Source: CALKGK01 sp964649515 (GTDB lineage Bacteria; Bacteroidota; Bacteroidia; Flavobacteriales_D; Sanyastnellaceae). From it: a DNA stretch of 26,213 bases. Positions 16,256-24,343 of this stretch are shown here, one piece after another (within the stretch, counting starts at the first letter, position 1; each line of letters begins with the position of its first letter). The notes beneath the pieces are model-generated. The model saw nothing but the letters and a program-made list of their open reading frames with translations, was not told the origin of the DNA and ran no database searches. Both the position numbers and the translations under genes were made by a program. Where the stretch lies: contig CAZYPV010000047.1 of the NCBI GenBank assembly GCA_964649515.1, forward strand, positions 1 to 26,213. The letters run 5' to 3'.

Positions 16256-16894
16256 ATGAAAATTGAAGTTTGGAGTGATACCATTTGCCCGTTTTGCTAC
16301 ATCGGAAAACGAAAGTTAGAGAAAGCCTTGGCCAAGATTGACACTGACCAAGCCATTGAAATTGAGTGGAAAAGTTTTCAGCTTCAGCCCGATATTCCAA
16401 AAGATCTTCCCAAATCCACCAGCATGATTGAGTTCTTGGCTCAATCCAAATCTTGGAGCATTGAAGAATCGAAAGCGGCACATCAACATGTTACCCAAAT
16501 GGCTGCGCAAGAAGGGCTGGAATACCGTTTCGACAAAGCCGTTGTGGCCAATTCCATGGATGCCAACCGATTCATTCATCTGGCAAAACGATTCAGTGTT
16601 CAAAATGAAGCTGAAGAATTGCTTTTCCGAGCTTATTTCACTGAAGGAAAGGACATTGCGGACATCGCCACATTGGTAGAAATCGGACAAGCCATTGGAA
16701 TTGATGAAGATGTGGTGAGAGATGCTATGGACAGCGACGCCTTTCAACATGCGGTGGATCAAGACATTCAGGAAGCACAAGCCATTGGTGTTCGCGGTGT
16801 CCCTTTTTTCGTTTTTGATCGGAAATTCGCCATTTCCGGGGCGCAAGCCGATGAAGTGTTTGAAGACACCATCAAAAAGGCACTCGAAGCATGA
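16256..16894 (+). CDS. DsbA family oxidoreductase, FrnE type
   Basis: The 212-residue protein has no signal peptide and is therefore cytoplasmic, unlike periplasmic DsbA. It begins MKIEVWSDTICPFCYIGKRK, the FrnE/2-hydroxychromene isomerase-like signature with the redox motif Cys11-Pro-Phe-Cys14. A helical insertion follows (about 60-150, WSIEESKAAHQHVTQMAAQ). The thioredoxin fold closes with GVRGVPFFVFDRKFAISGAQ, which contains the cis-proline loop and the family SGAQ motif. FrnE of Deinococcus is a disulfide isomerase linked to oxidative stress; the role here is inferred from family. The gene stands alone, with a weak terminator downstream. Confidence 0.93.
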   Translation: MKIEVWSDTICPFCYIGKRKLEKALAKIDTDQAIEIEWKSFQLQPDIPKDLPKSTSMIEFLAQSKSWSIEESKAAHQHVTQMAAQEGLEYRFDKAVVANSMDANRFIHLAKRFSVQNEAEELLFRAYFTEGKDIADIATLVEIGQAIGIDEDVVRDAMDSDAFQHAVDQDIQEAQAIGVRGVPFFVFDRKFAISGAQADEVFEDTIKKALEA

Positions 16895-16982
16895 GCTTGC
16901 TGTAAGGCCTTCAAGTTGTAAGTCCGATCTTACAAGCTGACTTCATCAAGCCAAAAAGAAGCTAAGAACCTGAAAATCATGT

Positions 16983-17000
16983 AACCCCACTTGGGTTTTT
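16983..17000 (+). terminator. Possible weak intrinsic terminator after the FrnE-like gene
   Basis: AACCC (16983-16987) can pair with GGGTT (16993-16997) around a five-base loop, followed by three more T residues. The stem is only five pairs. Another inverted repeat (TTGTAAG/CTTACAA) lies upstream near 16916-16940 without a T-run. Confidence 0.4.
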
Positions 17001-17032
17001 GCGTATCGTCAAGAAACAATTAGCAACTTGTC

Positions 17033-17521
17033 ATGCGCACCGTCCTCACCATCCTTGCGCTGGTTCTGCTCCATGCTTTACCCGCCCAAAGTAAACATCA
17101 CTACACCTTTCAGTCCCTCCTCACGCTCAATTTAACTGAAGTGAAAGAGGTTCAATTGATCCTTGAAAAGCAACTTCAAAGTGGAGATGTCTGTGCCTAC
17201 GTCGCGAAATCGAAAAGTTTTGAAGTGACTTGCTCCGCACCTTTGGATGCAGAGAAAATCAAGAACTCCATCAATAAAGCGGGACACTTTTTTCGGGTCA
17301 TTCAAGCCAATCCAACAAGCGGTTTACCACTCACTAAAAATGCCCAAACAAGCAACGAGGACAGGCAGCTAAGACAGCGTTGGTTCGAATTGCATCACGC
17401 AGCTTTGGATTTGGACATCAACACAGCAGTTGAGATACTCACCGAAGAAGAATTCAACACGCTTCACCCAGAGAAAAGAGCCAAAATTCAAGAAATCAAA
17501 ACCATTGTTATTCTGCCATGA
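17033..17521 (+). CDS. Small exported protein of unknown function
   Basis: The 162-residue protein was not matched to a family. It has a signal peptide (MRTVLTILALVLLHALPAQ) and no lipobox. The mature part begins with a stretch of about 75 residues that reads as strand-helix-strand-strand-helix-strand (LTLNLTEVKEVQLILEKQL, VCAYVAKSKSFEVTC, AEKIKNSINKAGHFFRV). This is the order of a ferredoxin-like or heavy-metal-associated fold, but without the metal-binding CxxC. The rest is charged and helical. Its stop overlaps the start of the T9SS protein by four bases (ATGA), so the two are almost certainly translated together. The pairing hints at an accessory role for that protein. Fold call is inference. 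Confidence 0.8.
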   Translation: MRTVLTILALVLLHALPAQSKHHYTFQSLLTLNLTEVKEVQLILEKQLQSGDVCAYVAKSKSFEVTCSAPLDAEKIKNSINKAGHFFRVIQANPTSGLPLTKNAQTSNEDRQLRQRWFELHHAALDLDINTAVEILTEEEFNTLHPEKRAKIQEIKTIVILP

Positions 17522-19359
17522 TGAAGCTCTTCTGCACCCTTATAGCTTGTGTGAGTTTTTTCGTCATTCAAGCGCAATGTCCGAACAACAATACCGTGAT
17601 GTGGGATCTTACCCCAAGCGGACCCGGCGATACTCAAACCGCGAATTGTGCTTGGGGAGGAGAAAGCTACCCCTTCGACGCCATTGCCGGTGAAACCTAT
17701 GAAATCAGCACTTGTGGTGGAAACTGGGATTCACAAATCACCCTTTACGATCAAAGCGGAAATTTTCTCGCATTCAACGACGATTATTGCGGATGGCAGT
17801 CCTTCATCGCTCACACTGCCGCAGCAACAGGAACCATTTATGCCGTTGTAGACGAATACAACTGCACCAGCAACACCAATTGTGGAATTAATTTATCCAT
17901 TACCCGAGTGGGAGGTGCTACGCCCAGCAATAACATTTGTTTGGACGCCAGCACCATCTCTTGTGGTGAAACGGTAACGGGAAGTACTACATTGGCCACC
18001 AACAACGGCGGATCGGCCTGTGGAACCAGTATTTCAGCCCCTGGGGTGTGGTTTCATTTTATTGGCAACGGATCGGTGGTTACTTTCGATTTGTGCGACG
18101 CTGATTACGATACCAAAATCAACGTGTACAGCGGCTCGTGTGGAAGTTTGAACTGTGTTGGCGGGAATGATGATGCTTGCGGACTCCAATCAAGCTTCGG
18201 CTTTGCCAGTGTTGATAATTTGGACTATTACATCCTTGTTCAAGGGTATGGTGGAGAAACGGGAAATTTTGAGCTCACTGTGGAATGTGAAGAGATTGAA
18301 CTGAATACGAGCACACAAGAATGCCAGGGTGCACTTACCATTTGTGACGACAGTTCTTTGGACGGAAACAGCGATGGTGCCGGTTATTTACAAGACTTGA
18401 ACGGTGGAAATCAAGGATGTTTGAGCTTGGAACACCAGTCCAACTGGTTTGTATTCTCTCCTGTGACCACTGGCCACATTGAATTTACACTTACCCCAAG
18501 CAACGGAATCGATTATGATTTTGCCATTTGGGGTCCTTTTGACCAGGAACAAACCCCTTGTCCACCCGTTGGTGCTCCCCTTCGCTGCTCTTACAGCGCC
18601 CTTTATGCACCTACTGGCCTTGCTATTGGCGCGGGCGACACCAGTGAACCTCCCAGTGGTGACGCATGGGTGGAAGCCATTGAAGTTGGTACGAGTGATC
18701 TGGACAAAAACTACCTCATGCTCATAGATAACTTCACGGCAGACAACTCCAGCTACACCTTGGATTGGGACCTCACGGGAGTTACATTGAATTGTGCACT
18801 TTTGCTTCCTGTGGAGCTCATCCGCTTTGAGGGACGGGCGCTTCAAGACCGAAATGAGTTGGTTTGGTCCACCGCTAGTGAATACAACAATGACTATTTT
18901 GAAGTGCAGCGTTCAAGCAATCTCACCGACTGGGAAGTGATTCAGCAAGTTGACGGATTGGGTACTTCGCAGAACGAAACCACCTATATGGTTAACGATG
19001 CCGAGCGTCCTTATGGTACCGCTTATTATCGCTTGCGGCAAGTCGATTTCAATGGAGAAAGTGAGTTGAGTCATGTCATCTCAGTCAGTCATTTTCAGAA
19101 GCTTGACCTGCTTGCGGTGTTCCCCAATCCGGGAAACGGCAACTTCAAGGTGATGTTTAAAATGTTTGAAGACGCACCTGTAAACCTCGTCGTTCACGAT
19201 TTGAGTGGAAGAATCCTTCACGAATCGCACCTTCAAGGAAAAGAAGGGTTGAACGATCTTTTGCTCGATTTGAGTTCATCTCCCGCAGGTACCTACTTTT
19301 TGAAGTTCATCGATCGGTATGGCAGCACCATGAGTCAGAGTAGAATTAGCATCAAGTAA
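17518..19359 (+). CDS. T9SS type A sorting domain-containing secreted protein
   Basis: The protein has 613 residues. Signal peptide residues 1-20 (ending IQAQ). Two pre-peptidase C-terminal-like jelly-rolls follow: about 28-132, with YEISTCGGNWDSQITLYD, and about 138-258, with WFHFIGNGSVVTFDLC and DTKINVYSGSC. A third beta-rich domain (about 266-422) has DYDFAIWGPFD. A fibronectin-like domain (about 430-525) has ELVWSTASEYNNDYFEVQRS and YYRLRQVDFNG, and commonly precedes sorting domains. The type A T9SS sorting domain (about 530-613) has AVFPNPGNGNFKV and SPAGTYFLKF then RISIK. No catalytic residues were recognised, so a binding or surface-structural role is likely. Two tandem ATGs (17518, 17521) are possible starts. 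It overlaps the preceding small gene. Confidence 0.9.
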   Translation: MMKLFCTLIACVSFFVIQAQCPNNNTVMWDLTPSGPGDTQTANCAWGGESYPFDAIAGETYEISTCGGNWDSQITLYDQSGNFLAFNDDYCGWQSFIAHTAAATGTIYAVVDEYNCTSNTNCGINLSITRVGGATPSNNICLDASTISCGETVTGSTTLATNNGGSACGTSISAPGVWFHFIGNGSVVTFDLCDADYDTKINVYSGSCGSLNCVGGNDDACGLQSSFGFASVDNLDYYILVQGYGGETGNFELTVECEEIELNTSTQECQGALTICDDSSLDGNSDGAGYLQDLNGGNQGCLSLEHQSNWFVFSPVTTGHIEFTLTPSNGIDYDFAIWGPFDQEQTPCPPVGAPLRCSYSALYAPTGLAIGAGDTSEPPSGDAWVEAIEVGTSDLDKNYLMLIDNFTADNSSYTLDWDLTGVTLNCALLLPVELIRFEGRALQDRNELVWSTASEYNNDYFEVQRSSNLTDWEVIQQVDGLGTSQNETTYMVNDAERPYGTAYYRLRQVDFNGESELSHVISVSHFQKLDLLAVFPNPGNGNFKVMFKMFEDAPVNLVVHDLSGRILHESHLQGKEGLNDLLLDLSSSPAGTYFLKFIDRYGSTMSQSRISIK

Positions 19360-19401
19360 GATTTTTATTGAACTTCGCCGCGAAAGCATTGTTTTGAAGC
19401 C

Positions 19402-20307
19402 GTGTTAAGAATCGCTTGGAGTCCCATTTACGCCCATCCTCTACCCGAGAACCATCGCTTCCCCATGGAGAAGTACGATCTCCTTCCCCAGCAACTCATG
19501 TATGAAGGTTTGATTGAGAAACATCAGCTCTTTGAACCTAGCGGACTCCTACCTGAATCGGACATCCTTTTGACCCACAACCCTGAATATTGGAACAAGC
19601 TCAAAAATTTGGAATTGAGCAGGCAAGAAATTCGAAAAACAGGTTTTCCTTTGAGCCAAGCTTTGGTTGACAGGGAAAGGATCATCATGCAAGGCACCAT
19701 TGACTGCATTCCTCACGCCTTCAAACACGGTGTTTCCTTGAACATCGCCGGAGGAACGCATCATGCTTACACCGATCGAGGAGAAGGATTTTGTCTTTTG
19801 AATGATTTGGCTTTGGGTGCACATCACCTATTGCATCATCGAAAAGCGAAAAAAATCATGATCATTGACCTCGACGTTCACCAAGGAAATGGAACTGCGG
19901 AGATTTTTTTGTATGAGCCTAAGGTGTTTACACTGAGCATGCACGGGGAAAAGAATTATCCACTGCACAAGGAGAAAAGCGATTTGGACATCGCCGTATG
20001 GGATGGAATTGGTGACCAAGACTATTTGGCACTACTCGACGAGCATTTGGCTCCTGTTTTGGACCACTTTCAACCCGATTTTTGTTTTTACCAATGCGGG
20101 GTGGATGTGCTCAAGAGCGACAAATTGGGGCGATTGGGCTTGAGTTTGGACGCCTGTAAAACGCGCGACCGAATGGTATTTCAGGCACTTCAGGAGAGAG
20201 AAATCCCCGTTGTTTGCGCCATGGGAGGTGGATATAGCGAGGACATCAAAATTATCATTGAGGCCCACGCTAACACCTTTCGTCTTGCTGATGAGCTCTA
20301 CTCCTGA
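19402..20307 (+). CDS. Histone deacetylase family (class II-like/acetylpolyamine-type) deacetylase
   Basis: This 301-residue cytoplasmic arginase/deacetylase-fold enzyme hydrolyses an acetyl-amide, in bacteria often on acetylated polyamines or protein lysines. The catalytic pair His120-His121 lies in NIAGGTHHAYTDRGEGFC. Zinc ligands Asp158 and His160 lie in IIDLDVHQGNGT, and Asp235 in QCGVDVLKSDKLG. The transition-state tyrosine is Tyr278 in GGGYS. All are intact. The start is GTG at 19402; upstream TTGTTTTG (19389-19396) is a partial -7 box with TTG at 19368. The natural substrate cannot be read from sequence. Its 3' end overlaps the convergent ribA gene by 10 bases. Confidence 0.93.
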   Translation: MLRIAWSPIYAHPLPENHRFPMEKYDLLPQQLMYEGLIEKHQLFEPSGLLPESDILLTHNPEYWNKLKNLELSRQEIRKTGFPLSQALVDRERIIMQGTIDCIPHAFKHGVSLNIAGGTHHAYTDRGEGFCLLNDLALGAHHLLHHRKAKKIMIIDLDVHQGNGTAEIFLYEPKVFTLSMHGEKNYPLHKEKSDLDIAVWDGIGDQDYLALLDEHLAPVLDHFQPDFCFYQCGVDVLKSDKLGRLGLSLDACKTRDRMVFQALQEREIPVVCAMGGGYSEDIKIIIEAHANTFRLADELYS

Positions 20308-20885
20308 TCGAGCATGTGGCCCATACTCTCCTTCTTCGTTCTCAAGTAAGGAGCATTTTCTTGATCTTCCGCTACAATAATCGGAATGCGTTTTACCACC
20401 TTAATCCCAGTACCTTCAAAAGAAGCAATCTTCTCAGGGTTGTTGGTTAACAAATTGATTTTACTCACCCCTTTGGACTTCAAGTATTCAATGGCTGGAG
20501 TGAAATCGCGGTCATCGGCGTGAAATCCCAGTGCCAAATTGGCCTGAATGGTATCCATGCCTTGGTCTTGAAGATTGTAGGCTTTCAACTTGTTTTCAAG
20601 TCCAATTCCTCTACCCTCTTGACGAAGGTAAATCACCACACCTCCATTCGATTCAATGTACTCGCTAGACTGATGAAGTTGTTCTCCACAATCACAACGC
20701 AGAGATCCAAAGACGTCTCCAGTCATGCATTCGCTATGAATTCTGACATTCACTACCTCTTCAACAAGAGATTTCACTAGGGCTAAATGAGGGAAGTCGG
20801 GAAATTCACTAGGGAATGCTTCCAACTTAAAGTTACCTCTGGTACTCGGCATTCGAGCGGCTGTTGTTTTTATCACGGTTTCCAT
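20298..20885 (-). CDS. ribA: GTP cyclohydrolase II
   Basis: The 195-residue enzyme converts GTP to 2,5-diamino-6-ribosylamino-4(3H)-pyrimidinone 5'-phosphate, formate and pyrophosphate, the first step of riboflavin synthesis. Zinc ligands Cys53, Cys64 and Cys66 lie in HSECMTGDVFGSLRCDCG. YLRQEGRGIGLENKLKAY, DTIQANLALGF and LLTNNPEKI are catalytic or GTP-binding segments, and the C-terminus TKKESMGHML matches E. coli RibA. Length equals stand-alone RibA (about 196), so it is not fused to the RibB synthase that many Bacteroidota carry. It has an exact -7 box 43 bases upstream and no other rib gene nearby. Confidence 0.96.
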   Translation of the reverse strand: METVIKTTAARMPSTRGNFKLEAFPSEFPDFPHLALVKSLVEEVVNVRIHSECMTGDVFGSLRCDCGEQLHQSSEYIESNGGVVIYLRQEGRGIGLENKLKAYNLQDQGMDTIQANLALGFHADDRDFTPAIEYLKSKGVSKINLLTNNPEKIASFEGTGIKVVKRIPIIVAEDQENAPYLRTKKESMGHMLDQE

Positions 20886-20928
20886 TTGAGGTAATTATAA
20901 TTGTTGAGGAGCGAAAATGTTCTCCCTG

Positions 20929-20936
20929 CAAAGTTA
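20929..20936 (-). promoter_or_regulatory. -7 promoter box for ribA
   Basis: The minus strand reads TAACTTTG, an exact TAnnTTTG match, ending 43 bases before the ATG at 20885. TTTTG at 20955-20951 is a possible -33 element, though the 14-base spacing is short. The leader of roughly 40 bases is too short for an FMN riboswitch. Confidence 0.5.
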
Positions 20937-21070
20937 ATTAATCTGCTCATCAAAACGACTCCAAGCGTTTTTCTCAATGAAGTCAAGAGGTTTAGAAAAT
21001 GAAAAGTTCACCCAGAACAACTTTAATTGAAACGCTTACCATATAATTAAGTGTGTCCTTTCTATTCAAC

Positions 21071-24000
21071 TCATTGGCAACTTGTTCCGAAACTACCCAA
21101 AAACAGCACCAAATCTCCGGTATTGATGAAGCCGTCTAAATTCAAGTCAATCGGACAAGGATTGAGCGCGGGGAAGACACAGTTTCCGTCATCGATGGTT
21201 GCTTGTGGATTGTAGTTTTCCGCTACATCGTAGGTGCAGCCGTAAATGATTGGTGTAGTACAACTTCCATCATCACTACCCGCGAAAGGATTGAATTCCA
21301 TGAAGAAAGGATTGGTACATCCTTCACAAGCATCACACAATTCATAACATACAACATCCAACTGCAACGGAACATTTCCAACAAACACCTCTCGGTTGTT
21401 GGAGCCAAAGCCGTTTTCTACAGCACAAGGTTCTGGAACGAGTTCATCTTCACCAAAGCTATTTCCATTGATGAATTTGTAGAAATAAGTGGTGTTGGCG
21501 TCCAATTGTGCGGTGTATTCATAAATGCCAAAGCCGAGATAATTCATCGGGGTTGATGAAGGGTTCCAGCTTTGGAAGTTGGCTGCCAGATGGACTCCGT
21601 TCGGGGAAATCGTCACATTCGACATGTCCACACGGAAACTCACACTTACTTGTGGCGACACACAAGCAACGCAGGTTCCAAAGCAATGCAAAGGCAACAC
21701 CACATCAGCCATGCCAACGGAGGCTTGTCTCAAACCACCCATCACACAAGCACCCTCCGGCACTTCCTCACCGGCAGCACTGTTTCCGTTAATGAAGAGG
21801 TAATTGATGGTGCTTCCCTCATCAATCAGGATGCTCGTTTCCCAAATGCTTCCCCCAACATTGACTAAAGGATTCGCCTGCGGGTCCCAAGCGTTAAAAT
21901 CGCCATAAACGTGCACCCCATTCGGATCGGGGATTTCATTGTTCATGTCCACCCGAAAAGTGACTGAATATTGAGGTAGCGGACAAGCAGCACAGGAAGA
22001 AAAACACACTGCATCGAGCATCACATCTTGATTAGCGAACGTGGCCTCTCGGTTGCCATTGGTGGCACATGCTGATGGAACGGTCTCATCTTCTCCCCAG
22101 GCATTTCCGTTGATGAATTTGTATTGTGTGCTTGATCCAGCAGGCAGTTCCACTTGAACCGACCAAATGCCATTGCCTTGATCCGTCAGAGGAGTGGCCC
22201 CAGGATCCCACCCTTGAAAATCTCCAGCGATGTGGACACCTTGGGCACTTGGCACTTCATTGCTCATATCCACTTGAAACGTGACTTGAATGGTGCCCAC
22301 ATTGCAATTGGCGCATTCCGAAAAACACACGGGAGCTAGCGTCTCATCGAGCAAAGAAAAGGTGGCACTTCGGTTGAACTGTCCAAATCCATTGTCCACT
22401 CCGCAATTGGAAGGAACCGTTTCTTCATCGGCAAAAGTGAGTCCGTTCAAAAATTTGTACTCCACAGAAGACAATGCGGGAAGCACTGTTGTGAAGGACC
22501 AAGTTCCATTTCCTTCATCCGTCATGGCATCTACCCCAGCCGTCCAGGGTGGATCTTGAAAGCTCCCTGCAATGTAAACCCCGTCTGGGCTTACAGTTTC
22601 GTTGCTCATATCAACTTGAAAAGTCACAGAAATATCATCCAAAACACAAGCATTGCACGATGCAAAGCAAACCGCATCCAAGAGCGCATCTGAGCTTTGA
22701 AGCTGGAAGACACGGTTTCCATTGTTCCCACAAAGTGCGGGAACCGTTTCATCCAATCCCCACGCGTTGCCATTGACAAATTTGTATTCGTAGTTCGTCA
22801 ATTCGGCCAAATTCAAAGTAATCTCATACACCCCATCCAAATCGGGATCGAGCATTTCTAGTACACTAGGGTCCCAATTAACGTAGTTCGGATTCTCGTT
22901 GATACCGTCACTGTTTGGATCGGCAAAATTCCCTGCAATGAAAACACCATCGGGCGAAACCGTTTCATTATTCATATCTACTTGAAAGGTCACATCATAG
23001 CGGAAAATGGCTTGCGTTCCCGACCAAAATGACGCCCCATAATCTTCGGCTCCTCCAGTAAACTCATAAGGAGCATTTCCATCAACAAAAAGAGTTACAT
23101 CATCCCAAACACCAGCATTCACCGCGATGCTAGCTGCATTGTTGTTTCCATTTCCCCACTGAACATAATCGATAAGCGTGTTAGGGTCAGTGAAGTTATT
23201 TGATGTAAATAAGCCAATTTCACCCGGACTCCCTGTCAAAGCCGGCCATGAAAGTCTTAAGCGCTCATTGGGGGCGAGCACAAGGGTTCCACTTATGATG
23301 GAAAGGGTATTAATCTCATTGTAGATAGGAAAATTGCAGAGGAAATGGTTGCTCAGATCGATACTAGCATCTCCTAAATTTTGAAGCTCAATTTCATTGC
23401 TGCTTGGGTTGAACTCCACGATTCTCACCTGAGCACTGGGATTGACGCATGATTCGCACGAATTCCAGCAAAACGGACCATAAACAAGGTCTTGATCGAG
23501 GGTAATGTTTCGGTTAAAAAAACCATTCAAATTGCTCACACAGCTTTCACTTCCCGTGAAGTTTTCTTGATTGCTCAGATTATCCACCGAAAACTTGAAG
23601 TCATAATTTCCCTCTTCTAAGGTAATGGTGGTGCTGTAGATGTTATCAAATTCAGGATCTGCGAGCAAATCACAATTTCCGCAAAAGCCATTCCAGCTCC
23701 CTCCAACTGCGACGCTATTGAACACACCCGGGTATTGCGACATGTCCACCTCCAAAGTAAGTTCATAACTGTAGGTGCAACTCCCATCATCCACTTGTGC
23801 CAATGGATCATAATTGTTGGCCTCCACATCCGTGCAGCCCTCAGGAATTGGACAAGGATCACAGGAAGCAAAGCAATGCAGGTTCAAAACAAGGTCTTCC
23901 GTTCCCGTGATTAGAGATCGGTTGCCGTTGGATTGACATGCACCAGGGACTTGTTCGTCCAATCCCCATTGGTTTCCGTTCACGTATTTGTATTCGAAGG

Positions 24001-24223
24001 AACTCTGCTCAGCCAAACTCAAGGTAATCGACCAAACGCCATTTCCTTGGTCGATCATTGGAGTAGCTGCGGGATCCCAACCCTGAAAGACACCCGCAAT
24101 ATGAACTCCATTGGGATCTGTTTGGACTTGGGAGAGGTCTACCTGGAAAGTAACATTCACCGTTTGAGCGTGCAGCCCTGCGCCAAACAAAGTCAGCACA
24201 AGGGCGAGTAATAAAGTCTTCAT
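21071..24223 (-). CDS. Multi-module exported protein with seven starch-binding-like modules and a dockerin-like C-terminus
   Basis: The protein has 1050 residues. Signal peptide 1-20 (ending GLHAQ). Seven beta-sandwich modules of about 103-118 residues begin VTFQVDMSNE and contain GVHIAGDFQGWDP, YKFINGNAWG and VPxxC-x-NGNR. They resemble AMPK/CBM20/48-type glycan-binding folds and lie at about 22-124, 153-259, 409-526, 531-640, 645-747, 752-854 and 858-966. Every module ends in C-x-x-x-C-x-x-C. One GCT...DDGSC loop follows module 1, a lamin-tail-like domain (about 264-405) follows module 2, and two more loops lie at 968-1015. The chain ends in a Cys1023-Cys1049 bracket around an EF-hand-like loop (DLNLDGFINTGD). 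No enzyme domain and no T9SS sorting domain were seen. A candidate -7 box TATCTTTT lies at 24286-24279. Binding function is inferred; export is clear. Confidence 0.88.
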   Translation of the reverse strand: MKTLLLALVLTLFGAGLHAQTVNVTFQVDLSQVQTDPNGVHIAGVFQGWDPAATPMIDQGNGVWSITLSLAEQSSFEYKYVNGNQWGLDEQVPGACQSNGNRSLITGTEDLVLNLHCFASCDPCPIPEGCTDVEANNYDPLAQVDDGSCTYSYELTLEVDMSQYPGVFNSVAVGGSWNGFCGNCDLLADPEFDNIYSTTITLEEGNYDFKFSVDNLSNQENFTGSESCVSNLNGFFNRNITLDQDLVYGPFCWNSCESCVNPSAQVRIVEFNPSSNEIELQNLGDASIDLSNHFLCNFPIYNEINTLSIISGTLVLAPNERLRLSWPALTGSPGEIGLFTSNNFTDPNTLIDYVQWGNGNNNAASIAVNAGVWDDVTLFVDGNAPYEFTGGAEDYGASFWSGTQAIFRYDVTFQVDMNNETVSPDGVFIAGNFADPNSDGINENPNYVNWDPSVLEMLDPDLDGVYEITLNLAELTNYEYKFVNGNAWGLDETVPALCGNNGNRVFQLQSSDALLDAVCFASCNACVLDDISVTFQVDMSNETVSPDGVYIAGSFQDPPWTAGVDAMTDEGNGTWSFTTVLPALSSVEYKFLNGLTFADEETVPSNCGVDNGFGQFNRSATFSLLDETLAPVCFSECANCNVGTIQVTFQVDMSNEVPSAQGVHIAGDFQGWDPGATPLTDQGNGIWSVQVELPAGSSTQYKFINGNAWGEDETVPSACATNGNREATFANQDVMLDAVCFSSCAACPLPQYSVTFRVDMNNEIPDPNGVHVYGDFNAWDPQANPLVNVGGSIWETSILIDEGSTINYLFINGNSAAGEEVPEGACVMGGLRQASVGMADVVLPLHCFGTCVACVSPQVSVSFRVDMSNVTISPNGVHLAANFQSWNPSSTPMNYLGFGIYEYTAQLDANTTYFYKFINGNSFGEDELVPEPCAVENGFGSNNREVFVGNVPLQLDVVCYELCDACEGCTNPFFMEFNPFAGSDDGSCTTPIIYGCTYDVAENYNPQATIDDGNCVFPALNPCPIDLNLDGFINTGDLVLFLGSFGTSCQ
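21326..22999 (-). repeat. Five consecutive glycan-binding-like modules (3 to 7)
   Basis: Residues 409-966 of the 1050-residue protein are five back-to-back copies, each about 103-118 residues. Shared positions are V-S/T-F-x-V-D-M-x-N-E, G-V-x-I-A-G-x-F, Y-K-F-x-N-G and V-P-x-x-C, and each ends C-[FY]-x-x-C-x-x-C. Modules 1 and 2 of the same family lie upstream at 23447-24160. Copies are clearly diverged at protein level, so this is an old expansion, not recent duplication. Confidence 0.85.
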
Positions 24224-24287
24224 GTTTGTTTTTGATTAAGCAAAACCGATTCATCCTTGCAGTTGAATCCGCTAAACCAAAAGATAC

Positions 24288-24311
24288 AAAAAGAAAGTGT
24301 TCTTAAAACAC
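24288..24311 (-). terminator. Possible weak terminator between the MFS gene and the repeat protein gene
   Basis: On the minus strand GTGTT (24311-24307) can pair with AACAC (24301-24297) around a five-base loop, followed by TTTCTTTTT (24296-24288). The stem is short. A candidate -7 box for the next gene follows at once (24286-24279), so the pair could be partly uncoupled. Confidence 0.35.
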
Positions 24312-24343
24312 CTATTCCTCAAGAATTGCTCTTCTGCTATGGT

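Noticed and set aside
20886..20930. FMN riboswitch upstream of ribA
   Set aside because: The leader after the -7 box is about 40 bases, too short for an RFN element, and no RFN-conserved segments were seen.
21003..21024. Hairpin AAAGTT/AACTTT after the multi-module gene as a terminator
   Set aside because: The six-pair AT-rich stem has a ten-base loop and a broken T-run, so it is not convincing.
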